Positions 17,118 to 24,890 of a stretch of DNA of 30,257 nucleotides are shown in pieces (within the stretch, counting starts at the first letter, position 1; every line of letters begins with the position of its first letter). Made by a program: the position numbers and the translations under genes. This DNA comes from an uncultured Clostridia bacterium (GTDB lineage Bacteria; Bacillota; Clostridia; TANB77; CAG-508). Location of the stretch: assembly GCA_944393345.1 (NCBI GenBank), contig CALXZW010000004.1:1-30257 (forward strand). Direction: 5' to 3'. The notes under the pieces are model-generated. The model worked only from the letters and a program-made list of their open reading frames with translations, searched no databases and was not told the DNA's origin.

Positions 17118-17391
17118 GTATTATAGCAAAATTCTAAATTTAAGTAAAAAAGAACAAAAAATAAAATGTATAGTAAAAATGTCTTAAAATATAAATCTTT
17201 TGTTGGTGTAGAAATTTATGAATAAATCTTAATTTATTGAAAATATTCTTCAAAAGTATAGATTAGAAAAATATAGATAACTTTGTGAAATATTAAATTT
17301 CTAGAAATATAATGACTTGAATGAGAAAATATATAAGAATTAAAAAGATTCTTTTTCAATACTATTTGTCGAAATTTGCGATGGAAAATTC
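17118..17391. other. gene-free AT-rich spacer
   Basis: Between the kinase terminator and the sortase promoter. I see only very short open frames without ribosome sites, a weak AAGAAT/ATTCTT hairpin near 17336-17354, and no repeat or RNA-gene signature. Confidence 0.5.
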
Positions 17392-17420
17392 TTTACACTT
17401 GGGAAAAAATGTAATATAAT
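17392..17420 (+). promoter_or_regulatory. promoter of the sortase-adhesin unit
   Basis: TTTACA (17392-17397), a 17-base spacer and a perfect TATAAT (17415-17420). The expected start near 17427 leaves a leader of about 60 bases before the sortase gene. Confidence 0.82.
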
Positions 17421-17430
17421 GTAAATATAA

Positions 17431-17440
17431 GAGTTAACTC
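17431..17440. promoter_or_regulatory. GAGTTAACTC palindrome just after the transcript start
   Basis: A perfect 10-base palindrome 11 bases after the -10 box. Its place, overlapping the expected transcript start, suits a repressor site. Symmetry and position are the only support. Confidence 0.3.
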
Positions 17441-17488
17441 GTAAAAAGATTTTAAATTTGATATAATTTAAGGAGGCGATAAAAGAAC

Positions 17489-18148
17489 ATACATAAAATT
17501 ATTTATACCACACGATTTATAAATTTTGTTAGTTTAATTATATCTATTTTTATATTTATTCTATTTATTTTTTTTATTAATCAAATAAATAATTTAGTAG
17601 AAAATGAATTATTTAATGCAAGTTTTATCGTACAAGAAAATTTTAATAATCAAGATAAAAAATCCAATAATCAATTTTATAACAACACTAAAACAGAAGA
17701 AAAAGTTAATCAAGAAACTGAGAATAATACTATTGTAGAAGATAAAAGTATTCTATTAGATACTACTAATTTGTGGTACCTAGAAATACCAAGTATAAAT
17801 TTAAAAGCTAACATTAGCGAAGGTACGACCAAAGAAGTAATGGACAATTATATTGGACATTTTGAAGAAACTCAAAAAACAATTGGTAATATAGGTTTAG
17901 CCGCTCATAATCGTGGATATAAAAATAATTATTTTAAAGATTTAAAAAAATTAAAAACAGGTGATGAAATAAAATATAGATACAAAGATTTTGAAAAAAC
18001 ATATATAGTAGAAGAGCATAAGATAATAAAAGATACAGACTGGAGTTCTTTAGAAAATACAGAAGAAGATAAAATAACTTTAATTACTTGTGTAGAAAAT
18101 GAACCAGAATATAGAAGGTGTATACAAGGAATAGAAAAAACAGAATAA
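17489..18148 (+). CDS. sortase, with non-standard start codon
   Basis: Cysteine transpeptidase that attaches LPxTG-type proteins to the cell wall. The domain has WYLEIPSINLKANI, a catalytic His in AAHNRG, Cys in TLITCVENEP and Arg in EYRRCIQG, and is closest in feel to class D/B-type enzymes. The first ATG/GTG/TTG in frame is a TTG at 17771, but it lacks a ribosome site and would remove everything before the first strand. The frame is open back to a TAA at 17480-17482, and encodes a membrane helix (near residues 9-29) and a polar linker, as expected for a sortase. A near-perfect TAAGGAGGCGA at 17470-17479 precedes it; the best-placed start is ATA at 17489, giving 219 residues. Start-codon choice is an inference; the reading frame is clear. 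Confidence 0.8.
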   Translation: MHKIIYTTRFINFVSLIISIFIFILFIFFINQINNLVENELFNASFIVQENFNNQDKKSNNQFYNNTKTEEKVNQETENNTIVEDKSILLDTTNLWYLEIPSINLKANISEGTTKEVMDNYIGHFEETQKTIGNIGLAAHNRGYKNNYFKDLKKLKTGDEIKYRYKDFEKTYIVEEHKIIKDTDWSSLENTEEDKITLITCVENEPEYRRCIQGIEKTE

Positions 18149-18169
18149 TAGTAGAAAGAGGGAATTTTA

Positions 18170-19453
18170 TTGACAAAAAAGAAAAGAGCAATACAAATTG
18201 CAACAATAATATTAATAATCTTAACACTAAACTTTTTAAAAATTATAAATTTAACATATGCTAGTAGTAATAACGAAAATGCTAAAAATATAAATTCAGC
18301 ATATATTTATCAGACAGGTGATTGTGGACAATTACTAAGATATAAAGGAATTACAGTAAAAGTAAGTTATGTAGAATATCAAAACAATGGAGTATGTTAT
18401 CCAGCATATTGTATGGATAAAACTAAGCCAGGAGCGGAAACAGAACCTTATGAAGTATCAGTTAAAGAACTTATAAAAGACTTAGAATTATGGAAAATAA
18501 TTATAAATGGTTATCCATATAAAAGTTTTGAACAATTAGGTGTAGCAAATAAAGAAGAAGCTTTTACTGCGACAAAACAAGCGATATATTGTTATATACA
18601 TAAAAATAATCCAAATGACTATACAGCAATAGGTAAAGCAGGAGAAAGAACATTAAATGCATTAAAAGGAATATTAGAATCAGCTAAGAATTCTAATGAA
18701 ACACAAATTTCAAACACAATAAATATAAATAGAAATACTCTAAAATGGGAACAAGATAAAATAGATAAAGAGTATGTATCAAAAACTTATTCAGTAGAAT
18801 CAAAAGGAAATATAAATGAGTACCAAATATATTTAAAAAATGAAAATGGAATAGATTTAGGTGGCATAAAATTAACAGATGAAAATAATGTAGAAAAGAG
18901 TGAATTTAAAAAAGGTGAAAGTTTTAAAATATTAGTACCTATAAAAAATATGACAGATAAAGGAAATATAAAAATAGAAGTAAAAGCAAAAGTAGAAACA
19001 AAACCGATATTATATGGTAAAGCTCCAAATAGTAGTATGCAAGATTATGCATTAACAGCAGAAACTTATGAAGATGGAGAAGGTTATATAAATGAAGAAT
19101 ATCAAAAAAATGAAACTAAGATTATTTTAATAAAACAAGATGCAGAAACTAAAGAAAGATTAGAAAATATTGAATTTCAATTATTAGATGAAAACAAAAA
19201 AGTTGTATATTCTAATTTAAAAACTAATAAAGAAGGAAAAATAGTAATAGAAAATTTAGTGCCTAATAAATATTATATAAAAGAAATAAATTCAATAGAT
19301 GGATATGAAATATATGATGAATTGATAGAAGTAGATATAGCTTTAAATGAAGAACTAACTGTAACAATAAATAATAATAAAGAAGAAAAACCAGTATTTG
19401 AAAAAATAGAAAAAGAAAAATCTGTAAGAAAATTACCTATTACTGGTATGTAA
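18170..19453 (+). CDS. thioester-domain surface adhesin with Cna-B/SpaA domain and C-terminal LPITG
   Basis: Cell-surface adhesin, probably the sortase substrate. The start is TTG at 18170 after AGAGGG. Residues 1-32 form a signal peptide. Residues ~45-170 match a thioester domain: the reactive Cys is likely Cys81 in AYCMDKTKPG, and its partner Gln137 in ATKQAIYCYI. Such domains bind host targets covalently. A middle region of unclear fold follows. Residues ~315-405 look like a SpaA/Cna-B domain with Lys in ILIKQDAET and Glu in YYIKEINSIDGY, able to form an internal isopeptide bond. The end is KLPITGM then stop: the sorting motif without the usual hydrophobic helix and basic tail. It starts 21 bases after the sortase stop. 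Confidence 0.87.
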   Translation: MTKKKRAIQIATIILIILTLNFLKIINLTYASSNNENAKNINSAYIYQTGDCGQLLRYKGITVKVSYVEYQNNGVCYPAYCMDKTKPGAETEPYEVSVKELIKDLELWKIIINGYPYKSFEQLGVANKEEAFTATKQAIYCYIHKNNPNDYTAIGKAGERTLNALKGILESAKNSNETQISNTININRNTLKWEQDKIDKEYVSKTYSVESKGNINEYQIYLKNENGIDLGGIKLTDENNVEKSEFKKGESFKILVPIKNMTDKGNIKIEVKAKVETKPILYGKAPNSSMQDYALTAETYEDGEGYINEEYQKNETKIILIKQDAETKERLENIEFQLLDENKKVVYSNLKTNKEGKIVIENLVPNKYYIKEINSIDGYEIYDELIEVDIALNEELTVTINNNKEEKPVFEKIEKEKSVRKLPITGM

Positions 19454-19460
19454 ATACAAA

Positions 19461-19501
19461 AAAACTTGCATAAATATTAAAAAGTTTATGTAAGTTTTTT
19501 T
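19461..19501 (+). terminator. terminator after the adhesin gene
   Basis: ACTTGCATAAA (19464-19474) pairs with TTTATGTAAGT (19485-19495), with one G-T pair, followed by a T run. It begins only about 10 bases after the adhesin stop. Confidence 0.82.
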
Positions 19502-19521
19502 ATGGAATAAAAGAATTTTTA

Positions 19522-19550
19522 TTGAAAAAAATTATATAAACAAGTATAAT
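19522..19550 (+). promoter_or_regulatory. promoter of the CNNM/HlyC gene
   Basis: TTGAAA (19522-19527), a 17-base spacer and a perfect TATAAT (19545-19550), 40 bases before the ATG. Confidence 0.8.
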
Positions 19551-19590
19551 AATTATTGTAAAACACAAAATAAAAAAAGGAGAATTTTAA

Positions 19591-20910
19591 ATGTTAACAC
19601 AAATTTTTATACTAATAATATTAATTGCATTAAATGCATTTTTTGCAGCAAGTGAAATCGCTTTTATATCTCTAAATGATGCAAAAATTGAAAAACAAGC
19701 AAAAGATGGGAATAAAAAAGCAAAACAAATAGAAAAAATGTTAAAGACCCCAAGTAAATTTTTAGCGACAATACAAATAGGTATAACTTTAGCAGGATTT
19801 TTATCAAGTGCATTTGCTTCAGATACATTTGCAGATATTTTGGCACCAATGCTAAATAATTTATTACCAGTTTTAAGTATAAGTGTTTGGAGAAATATAT
19901 CAATAATTTTAATTACAATAATATTATCTTTCTTTACATTAGTATTTGGAGAATTAGTTCCAAAAAGATTAGCAATGAAAAATTATGAAAAAATCGCTTT
20001 TGCAACAATAGGTATAATAAAGGGAATTGCTATTGTTACTGCTCCATTTGTAAAATTATTAACGGGTGTAACAAATGCTATATCAAAAATATTTGGCGTA
20101 GGAGAAAATGAAGAAGAAACAGTTACAGAAGAAGAAATAAAAATGATGGTAGATCAAGGACAAGAAAAAGGAACAATAAAAGAAGAAGAAAAAGAATTGA
20201 TAAATAATGTATTTGAATTTAATGATATAACAGTATCAGAGATAATGACACATAGAAAAGACATTTTTGCAGTAGATATAAATATAAGTGTAGATGAACT
20301 TATAGAAGAATTATCTAATGAAGAATATAGATATAGTAGGATACCAGTATATGATGAAACAATAGATGAAATAAAAGGTATTTTATATGTAAAAGATGTA
20401 TTAAAAAATATTAATAAAAAAAGTTTTAAAGTAAAAAATGTAGTAAAAGAAGCATATTTTGTTTCTCAAAATAGATTAATAAATGAAGTATTTAAGGAAT
20501 TACAAAAAAACAAAAAGCAAATGGCGATTATATTAGATGAATATGGTGGAACAGCAGGAATGATAACAATGGAGGATATCTTAGAAGAATTAGTTGGTGA
20601 TATATATGACGAATATGATAAAGAAGAATCAGAATATGAAAAAATAGATGAAAATACTTATATATTATCAGGAAGTATGACAATATATGATGTAAATAAA
20701 TTACTAGATGCACAAATTCCAGAAGGTGATTATGATACACTATCAGGATTTGTTCAAGAAAAGCTAGGAAGAATTCCAAAAGATGAGGAAAAACCAATAA
20801 TAGAGACTGAAAGAGTAACATACAAGATAGAAGAGTCAGAAGATAAAAGAATATTAAAAGTAAAAGCTTGTAGAAATAATATAGCTCCAGTAAAAGAAAT
20901 AGAAGAATAA
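19591..20910 (+). CDS. CNNM/HlyC-CorC family membrane protein (hemolysin-like)
   Basis: Integral membrane protein with a DUF21/CNNM domain, linked in this family to magnesium or other divalent-ion transport. The 439-residue product has membrane helices through residue ~155 (AFFAASEIAFISLNDAKIEK, IQIGITLAGFLSSAFAS, FGELVPKRLAMKN). A CBS pair follows, with VSEIMTHRKDIFAVD and YSRIPVYDETIDEIKGILYVKDVL, then IILDEYGGTAGMITMEDILEELVGDIYDEYD, and a C-terminal CorC/HlyC domain. AAGGAG lies before the ATG. The name hemolysin is historical; there is no evidence for toxin activity. Confidence 0.9.
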   Translation: MLTQIFILIILIALNAFFAASEIAFISLNDAKIEKQAKDGNKKAKQIEKMLKTPSKFLATIQIGITLAGFLSSAFASDTFADILAPMLNNLLPVLSISVWRNISIILITIILSFFTLVFGELVPKRLAMKNYEKIAFATIGIIKGIAIVTAPFVKLLTGVTNAISKIFGVGENEEETVTEEEIKMMVDQGQEKGTIKEEEKELINNVFEFNDITVSEIMTHRKDIFAVDINISVDELIEELSNEEYRYSRIPVYDETIDEIKGILYVKDVLKNINKKSFKVKNVVKEAYFVSQNRLINEVFKELQKNKKQMAIILDEYGGTAGMITMEDILEELVGDIYDEYDKEESEYEKIDENTYILSGSMTIYDVNKLLDAQIPEGDYDTLSGFVQEKLGRIPKDEEKPIIETERVTYKIEESEDKRILKVKACRNNIAPVKEIEE

Positions 20911-20926
20911 GAAAAGGAGAAAACTT

Positions 20927-22663
20927 ATGAAAAAGAATAAAATAATAGTAATAGCAATACTTGCAATAATAGTAATAGCAATAAGTAGTATATTTATATA
21001 TAATATGATAATAAAAAATGGTAGAGAATATGAAATTGAGAAGGTAAATAATTATAATTATTTTGTATTAAAACATGAAGAAAAATATGGTGTAATAGAT
21101 AGAAATGGAAATGTTATCATACAAGCGAAATATGAAGATGTAAAAATTCCAAATCCAGAAAAAGCAATTTTTCAATGTATAGAAAATGAAAATTCAAAAA
21201 TATTAAATGAAAAAGGTCAAGAAATATTTACACAATATGATTTAGTAGAGCCAATAAGGTTAAAGAATTTACAAAGTGACTTAATGTATGAAAAAAGTGT
21301 ATTAAGATATAAAAAAGATAATAAATATGGATTAATGAATTTTGAAGAAAAAGAAATAACTAAACCAATTTATGACGAAATAGATAATTTAGCATATAAA
21401 GAAGGAGAATTACTTGTAAAGCAAAATGAAAAATATGGCATAATAAATATAAAAGGAAATAACTTGGTACCAATAGAATATGATGAAATTAATATAGATA
21501 AATATTATTCGGATAATAATTCATACAAAGATGCTGGGTATATTGTATCAGTAAAAACAGAAGAAGGCTATAGGTATGGATATATAGATACAAAAGGAAA
21601 ATTACTATTAAAGACTGAGTACAATGAAATTTCAAGAATAAATGAGATAGAAGACATAGAAAATATTTATTTATTAGCAGCGAAAAATGGGCAATATGGA
21701 ATAAGTAAAAATGGTGAACAAATTATTTCTAATGAATATCAATCCATAGTTTATGATAAAGTAAATAAGGTATTTATAGTAGAAAAAAGTAAAAAATATG
21801 GTGTAAAAGATATAAATGGAAAAGAAATAGTTCCTATTGAGTATTCACAAATAGATATAACAGGAATGTATATATATGCTGTAAATGGACAGGGAACTAC
21901 AATATATACACCTACTGGTTCGCAAGCAAATATAAATGAAAATATTGCAATAGTAAATACTGAAAATGAAAATTATAAAATTAGAATAAATACTGAAAAT
22001 GGTACAAAATATGGAATAATAGACAAAGAAGGAAGACAAATTGTAGAGGAAAAATATAATTATATAGAATATTTATTTGATAATTACTTTATAGTTAGTA
22101 TAGATAATGGAAAACTAGGAATTATAGATAATAAAGGAAATCCAAAACTAGAAGCAAAATATGATTCAATACAGAAAATATATAATAAAAATATGATACA
22201 AGCAACCATAACACAAAATAAAGTAACAGAAATCTATTCTAAAGATATTGAAAAAATATGTGAAATGCAGAATGCTATAATTGAAAATAAATCTGATTAT
22301 ATAAAAGTATATAATGATGCTGAAGAAAAATATTTTGATAATAATGGAAAAGAATTAACTAATGTAGAAGTATATAAAAATAACCAATTATTTGCAAAAA
22401 GTCAAGATGGAAAATGGGGATATGTAGATAAGAATGGTAATATAAAAGTAAATTATGAATATGATAAAGTTACAGAATTTAATGAATATGGATTTGCAGG
22501 AGTTCAAAAAGACGGAAAATGGGGAGTTATAAATAGGGAAGGAAAATTAATATTAGAACCTACTTATGAATTTAATAATTCTGAAATTCCATCATTTATA
22601 GGGAAATATTATAAAGTAATATATGGGTTTGGAGAAATATATTATACAGATAATTTAAAATAA
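20927..22663 (+). CDS. membrane-anchored WG (KWG) repeat protein
   Basis: The function is not known. The 578-residue protein has an N-terminal signal-anchor (residues ~5-28), and the remainder is outside the membrane. It is built of about ten WG-type repeats of 40-60 residues with the pattern [KQR][YW]G[VIL]ID..G..I....Y..I; examples are KYGVIDRNGNVIIQAKYEDV, RYGYIDTKGKLLLKTEYNEI, KWGYVDKNGNIKVNYEYDKV and KWGVINREGKLILEPTYEF. The last two are the closest to the canonical KWG form. Such repeats are common in gut Firmicutes and Bacteroidetes and are thought to be binding scaffolds. It starts 16 bases after the CNNM gene with AAGGAG upstream, so the two are probably cotranscribed. Confidence 0.85.
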   Translation: MKKNKIIVIAILAIIVIAISSIFIYNMIIKNGREYEIEKVNNYNYFVLKHEEKYGVIDRNGNVIIQAKYEDVKIPNPEKAIFQCIENENSKILNEKGQEIFTQYDLVEPIRLKNLQSDLMYEKSVLRYKKDNKYGLMNFEEKEITKPIYDEIDNLAYKEGELLVKQNEKYGIINIKGNNLVPIEYDEINIDKYYSDNNSYKDAGYIVSVKTEEGYRYGYIDTKGKLLLKTEYNEISRINEIEDIENIYLLAAKNGQYGISKNGEQIISNEYQSIVYDKVNKVFIVEKSKKYGVKDINGKEIVPIEYSQIDITGMYIYAVNGQGTTIYTPTGSQANINENIAIVNTENENYKIRINTENGTKYGIIDKEGRQIVEEKYNYIEYLFDNYFIVSIDNGKLGIIDNKGNPKLEAKYDSIQKIYNKNMIQATITQNKVTEIYSKDIEKICEMQNAIIENKSDYIKVYNDAEEKYFDNNGKELTNVEVYKNNQLFAKSQDGKWGYVDKNGNIKVNYEYDKVTEFNEYGFAGVQKDGKWGVINREGKLILEPTYEFNNSEIPSFIGKYYKVIYGFGEIYYTDNLK

Positions 22664-22673
22664 TAATTAAAAA

Positions 22674-22702
22674 TTCACATTTTATGTTTAGAAGCATATA
22701 AA
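22674..22702 (+). promoter_or_regulatory. possible promoter of the patatin gene
   Basis: TTCACA (22674-22679), a 17-base spacer and TATAAA (22697-22702), 37 bases before the patatin start. Confidence 0.5.
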
Positions 22703-22739
22703 AAAGTAAATACTATAAAAAAATATAGAGGTGTGAAAA

Positions 22740-23595
22740 TTGAAATTAGGATTAGCATTATCTGGTGGAGGCATAAGAGGAATAGCCCATGCAGGTGTAT
22801 TAAAAGCATTAGAAGAAAATAATATAAAAATAGATATAATAGGGGGAACTAGCTCAGGGCGGTATAATTTCATCATTATACGCTATGGGCTATTCTCCTT
22901 ATTATATTTATATATTATTTAAAAAATATGCTAAAGATATTGTAGAAATAAACACAAATACAATAGTATCTAGTGTAGCAAATTTTGTAATGAACAAAAA
23001 AATAAATATATCTGGACTAAAAAATGGTGAAAGTTTAGAAAAAGCATATGAAAACTTAGGTAAAAAAAGAGGGATAATTAATATAGCAGATATAAAAAGA
23101 CTGCCATTAGTAATTCCAGCAGTTGATATAACAGAAGGAAAAGAATATATATTTACGAATAATATACCAGAAAAAGAAAATGAAAAATATATTACAAATA
23201 TTCCAATAGGAAAAGCAATAAGAGCTACAAGTAGTTTTCCAGGAATCTTTTGCCCTTGTAATTTTAAAAAATATAATTTTTTAGATGGAGGAGCATTAGA
23301 TAACATACCTGTTTTAGAAGTAAAAAAACAAGGAGCGGATAAAGTTATAGCAATTAATTTTAAATCAGATGATGTTAATGAAAATAGTAATGTAATGGAT
23401 GTAGTAATGAGAACAATAGATATAATGGGGAATAAGATTTCTGAAAATAGTTTGCAAAAAAGTAATTATTTATTAACAATACCAACTGACGGAACAGGTC
23501 TTTTTGATGTAGAAAAGTTAGATAATTGTTATAAATATGGTTATAAAGTTACAATGGAAAAGATTGAAGAAATTAAAGAGATATTAAAAGAATAA
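22740..23595 (+). CDS. patatin-like phospholipase, with an internal +1 frameshift at a CGG codon
   Basis: Ser-Asp dyad lipid acyl hydrolase of the patatin/RssA group. The start is TTG at 22740, with AGAGGTG upstream. The first frame gives LALSGGGIRGIAHAGVLKAL (oxyanion-hole glycines) and the nucleophile elbow GGTSSG with Ser38, then meets CGG at 22860-22862 and would stop at 22920 after 60 residues. Skipping C22860 continues as GIISSLYAMGYSP, then the ATSSFPGIFCP segment, the catalytic Asp in FLDGGALDNIPV and a stop at 23595, about 284 residues, the normal size. The break is right after the catalytic serine, so neither fragment could work alone. I read it as one gene needing a +1 shift; pseudogene status or sequencing error are alternatives. 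Confidence 0.85.
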
Positions 23596-23662
23596 CAAAA
23601 TAAAAAATTCTTCATAAAATAAAGTATGCCTATACAAATAAGTATATGGAGGAGTGAGTTTT

Positions 23663-24793
23663 ATGGAAATTAAATATTTTGATAATGCAGCAACTACTAA
23701 AGTAAAAGAAGAAGTTTTAAATGAAATGTTACCATATTATTCTATCCAATATGGAAATCCATCATCACTATATACAATAGGAAGATATACTAAAAGAGCA
23801 ATAGAAAAAGCGAGAAAACAAGTGGCAAATTTAATAAATTGTAATAGTAATGAAATATATTTTACAGGTTCTGGGACAGAAAGTGATAACACAGCTTTAA
23901 AAGGAATAGCTTATGCAAATAAGGTAAAAGGAAATCATATTATAACTTCGAAAATAGAACATCCAGCAATTTTAAATGCATGTAAAACATTAGAAAAACA
24001 AGGATTTAAAGTAAGTTATATAAATGTAGATAAAGATGGAATAATAAATATACAAGAATTAGTAAATTCAATTACCAAAGATACTATTTTAATAAGTGTA
24101 ATGTTTGCGAATAATGAAATAGGAACAATAGAACCAATAGAAAAGATTTCTGCTATTGCCAAGAAATATAATATAATTTTTCATACTGATGCGGTTCAAG
24201 CAGTTGGAAATGTACCAATAGATGTAAAAAGTTTAGGAATAGATTTATTGTCTTTATCAGGTCATAAAATTAATGGACCCAAAGGAGTAGGTGCATTATA
24301 TGTAAAAACAGGGATAAATTTTGATAGAATAATGGATGGTGGAGGACAAGAAAAGAAAAAAAGAAGCGGAACAGAAAATGTGGCAGGAATTGTGGGGTTA
24401 GGAAAAGCAGCAGAAATTTCACAAAAAAATATGCAAAAGCATATAAATAAATTATTGGACTTAAGGGAATATTTTATTAAGCAAATAGAAGAAAAAATAC
24501 CAGAAGCTAAATTAAATGGTTCAAGAAAAGGTAGATTACCAGGAAATACAAATTTTTCATTTAAAAATATAGATGGTCAAACACTACTTCTGAAATTAGA
24601 TGAAAAAGGAATATGTGTATCAAGTGGTAGTGCTTGTTCTGCTGGAAATTCTAATCCATCTCATGTATTAGTTGCAATTGGAGCAAGTAAAGAATGGGCA
24701 AAAGGAACAATTAGAGTGACTTTTGGGGAAGAAAATACAAAAGAAGAAATTGATTATTTAGTAGAAAATATAATTAGTAATATAAAAGTATAA
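23663..24793 (+). CDS. nifS: cysteine desulfurase (NifS/IscS family)
   Basis: PLP enzyme that takes sulfur from cysteine for iron-sulfur cluster or thiouridine synthesis. I choose the ATG at 23663 because GGAGG (23648-23652) lies 10 bases before it; the in-frame GTG at 23654 overlaps that site. The 376-residue protein starts IKYFDNAATTK, contains TSGTES-like FTGSGTESDNTAL, the HTDAVQ motif, the PLP lysine in LSGHKINGPKG, RSGTENVAGIVGLG, and the catalytic loop Cys in SSGSACSAG. No IscU, MnmA or ThiI gene is adjacent, so its pathway partner is unknown. Confidence 0.94.
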   Translation: MEIKYFDNAATTKVKEEVLNEMLPYYSIQYGNPSSLYTIGRYTKRAIEKARKQVANLINCNSNEIYFTGSGTESDNTALKGIAYANKVKGNHIITSKIEHPAILNACKTLEKQGFKVSYINVDKDGIINIQELVNSITKDTILISVMFANNEIGTIEPIEKISAIAKKYNIIFHTDAVQAVGNVPIDVKSLGIDLLSLSGHKINGPKGVGALYVKTGINFDRIMDGGGQEKKKRSGTENVAGIVGLGKAAEISQKNMQKHINKLLDLREYFIKQIEEKIPEAKLNGSRKGRLPGNTNFSFKNIDGQTLLLKLDEKGICVSSGSACSAGNSNPSHVLVAIGASKEWAKGTIRVTFGEENTKEEIDYLVENIISNIKV

Positions 24794-24822
24794 AAAAGAT
24801 GATTTGCTATCTGTTTTTTATA
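24792..24822 (+). terminator. probable terminator after the cysteine desulfurase gene
   Basis: AAAAAAGAT and ATCTGTTTTTT flank a short loop; AGAT/ATCT and the A/T runs pair with one bulged G, and the T run is at the 3' side. Confidence 0.55.
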
Positions 24823-24833
24823 TAATAAAAATA

Positions 24834-24860
24834 CTCAAAAGAGGCATTGCTTCTTTTGAG
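24834..24860. promoter_or_regulatory. hairpin in the leader of the GGDEF-EAL gene
   Basis: CTCAAAAGA (24834-24842) and TCTTTTGAG (24852-24860) pair perfectly around GGCATTGCT. No T run follows on the plus strand, so it is not a simple terminator for plus transcripts. It lies 30 bases before the GGDEF-EAL start and could be a leader structure or a regulator-binding site. Confidence 0.45.
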
Positions 24861-24890
24861 GTATTATAAAATAAAAGGAGAAAAGTTAAT

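Noticed and set aside
17771..18148. Short 125-residue sortase starting at TTG
   Set aside because: There is no ribosome site before the TTG, and the frame is open upstream with a membrane helix preceded by a strong AGGAGG.
22885..23595. Separate downstream patatin gene
   Set aside because: The ATG used would be inside the conserved YAMGYS segment with no ribosome site, and it lacks the nucleophile; it is the second half of the patatin gene.
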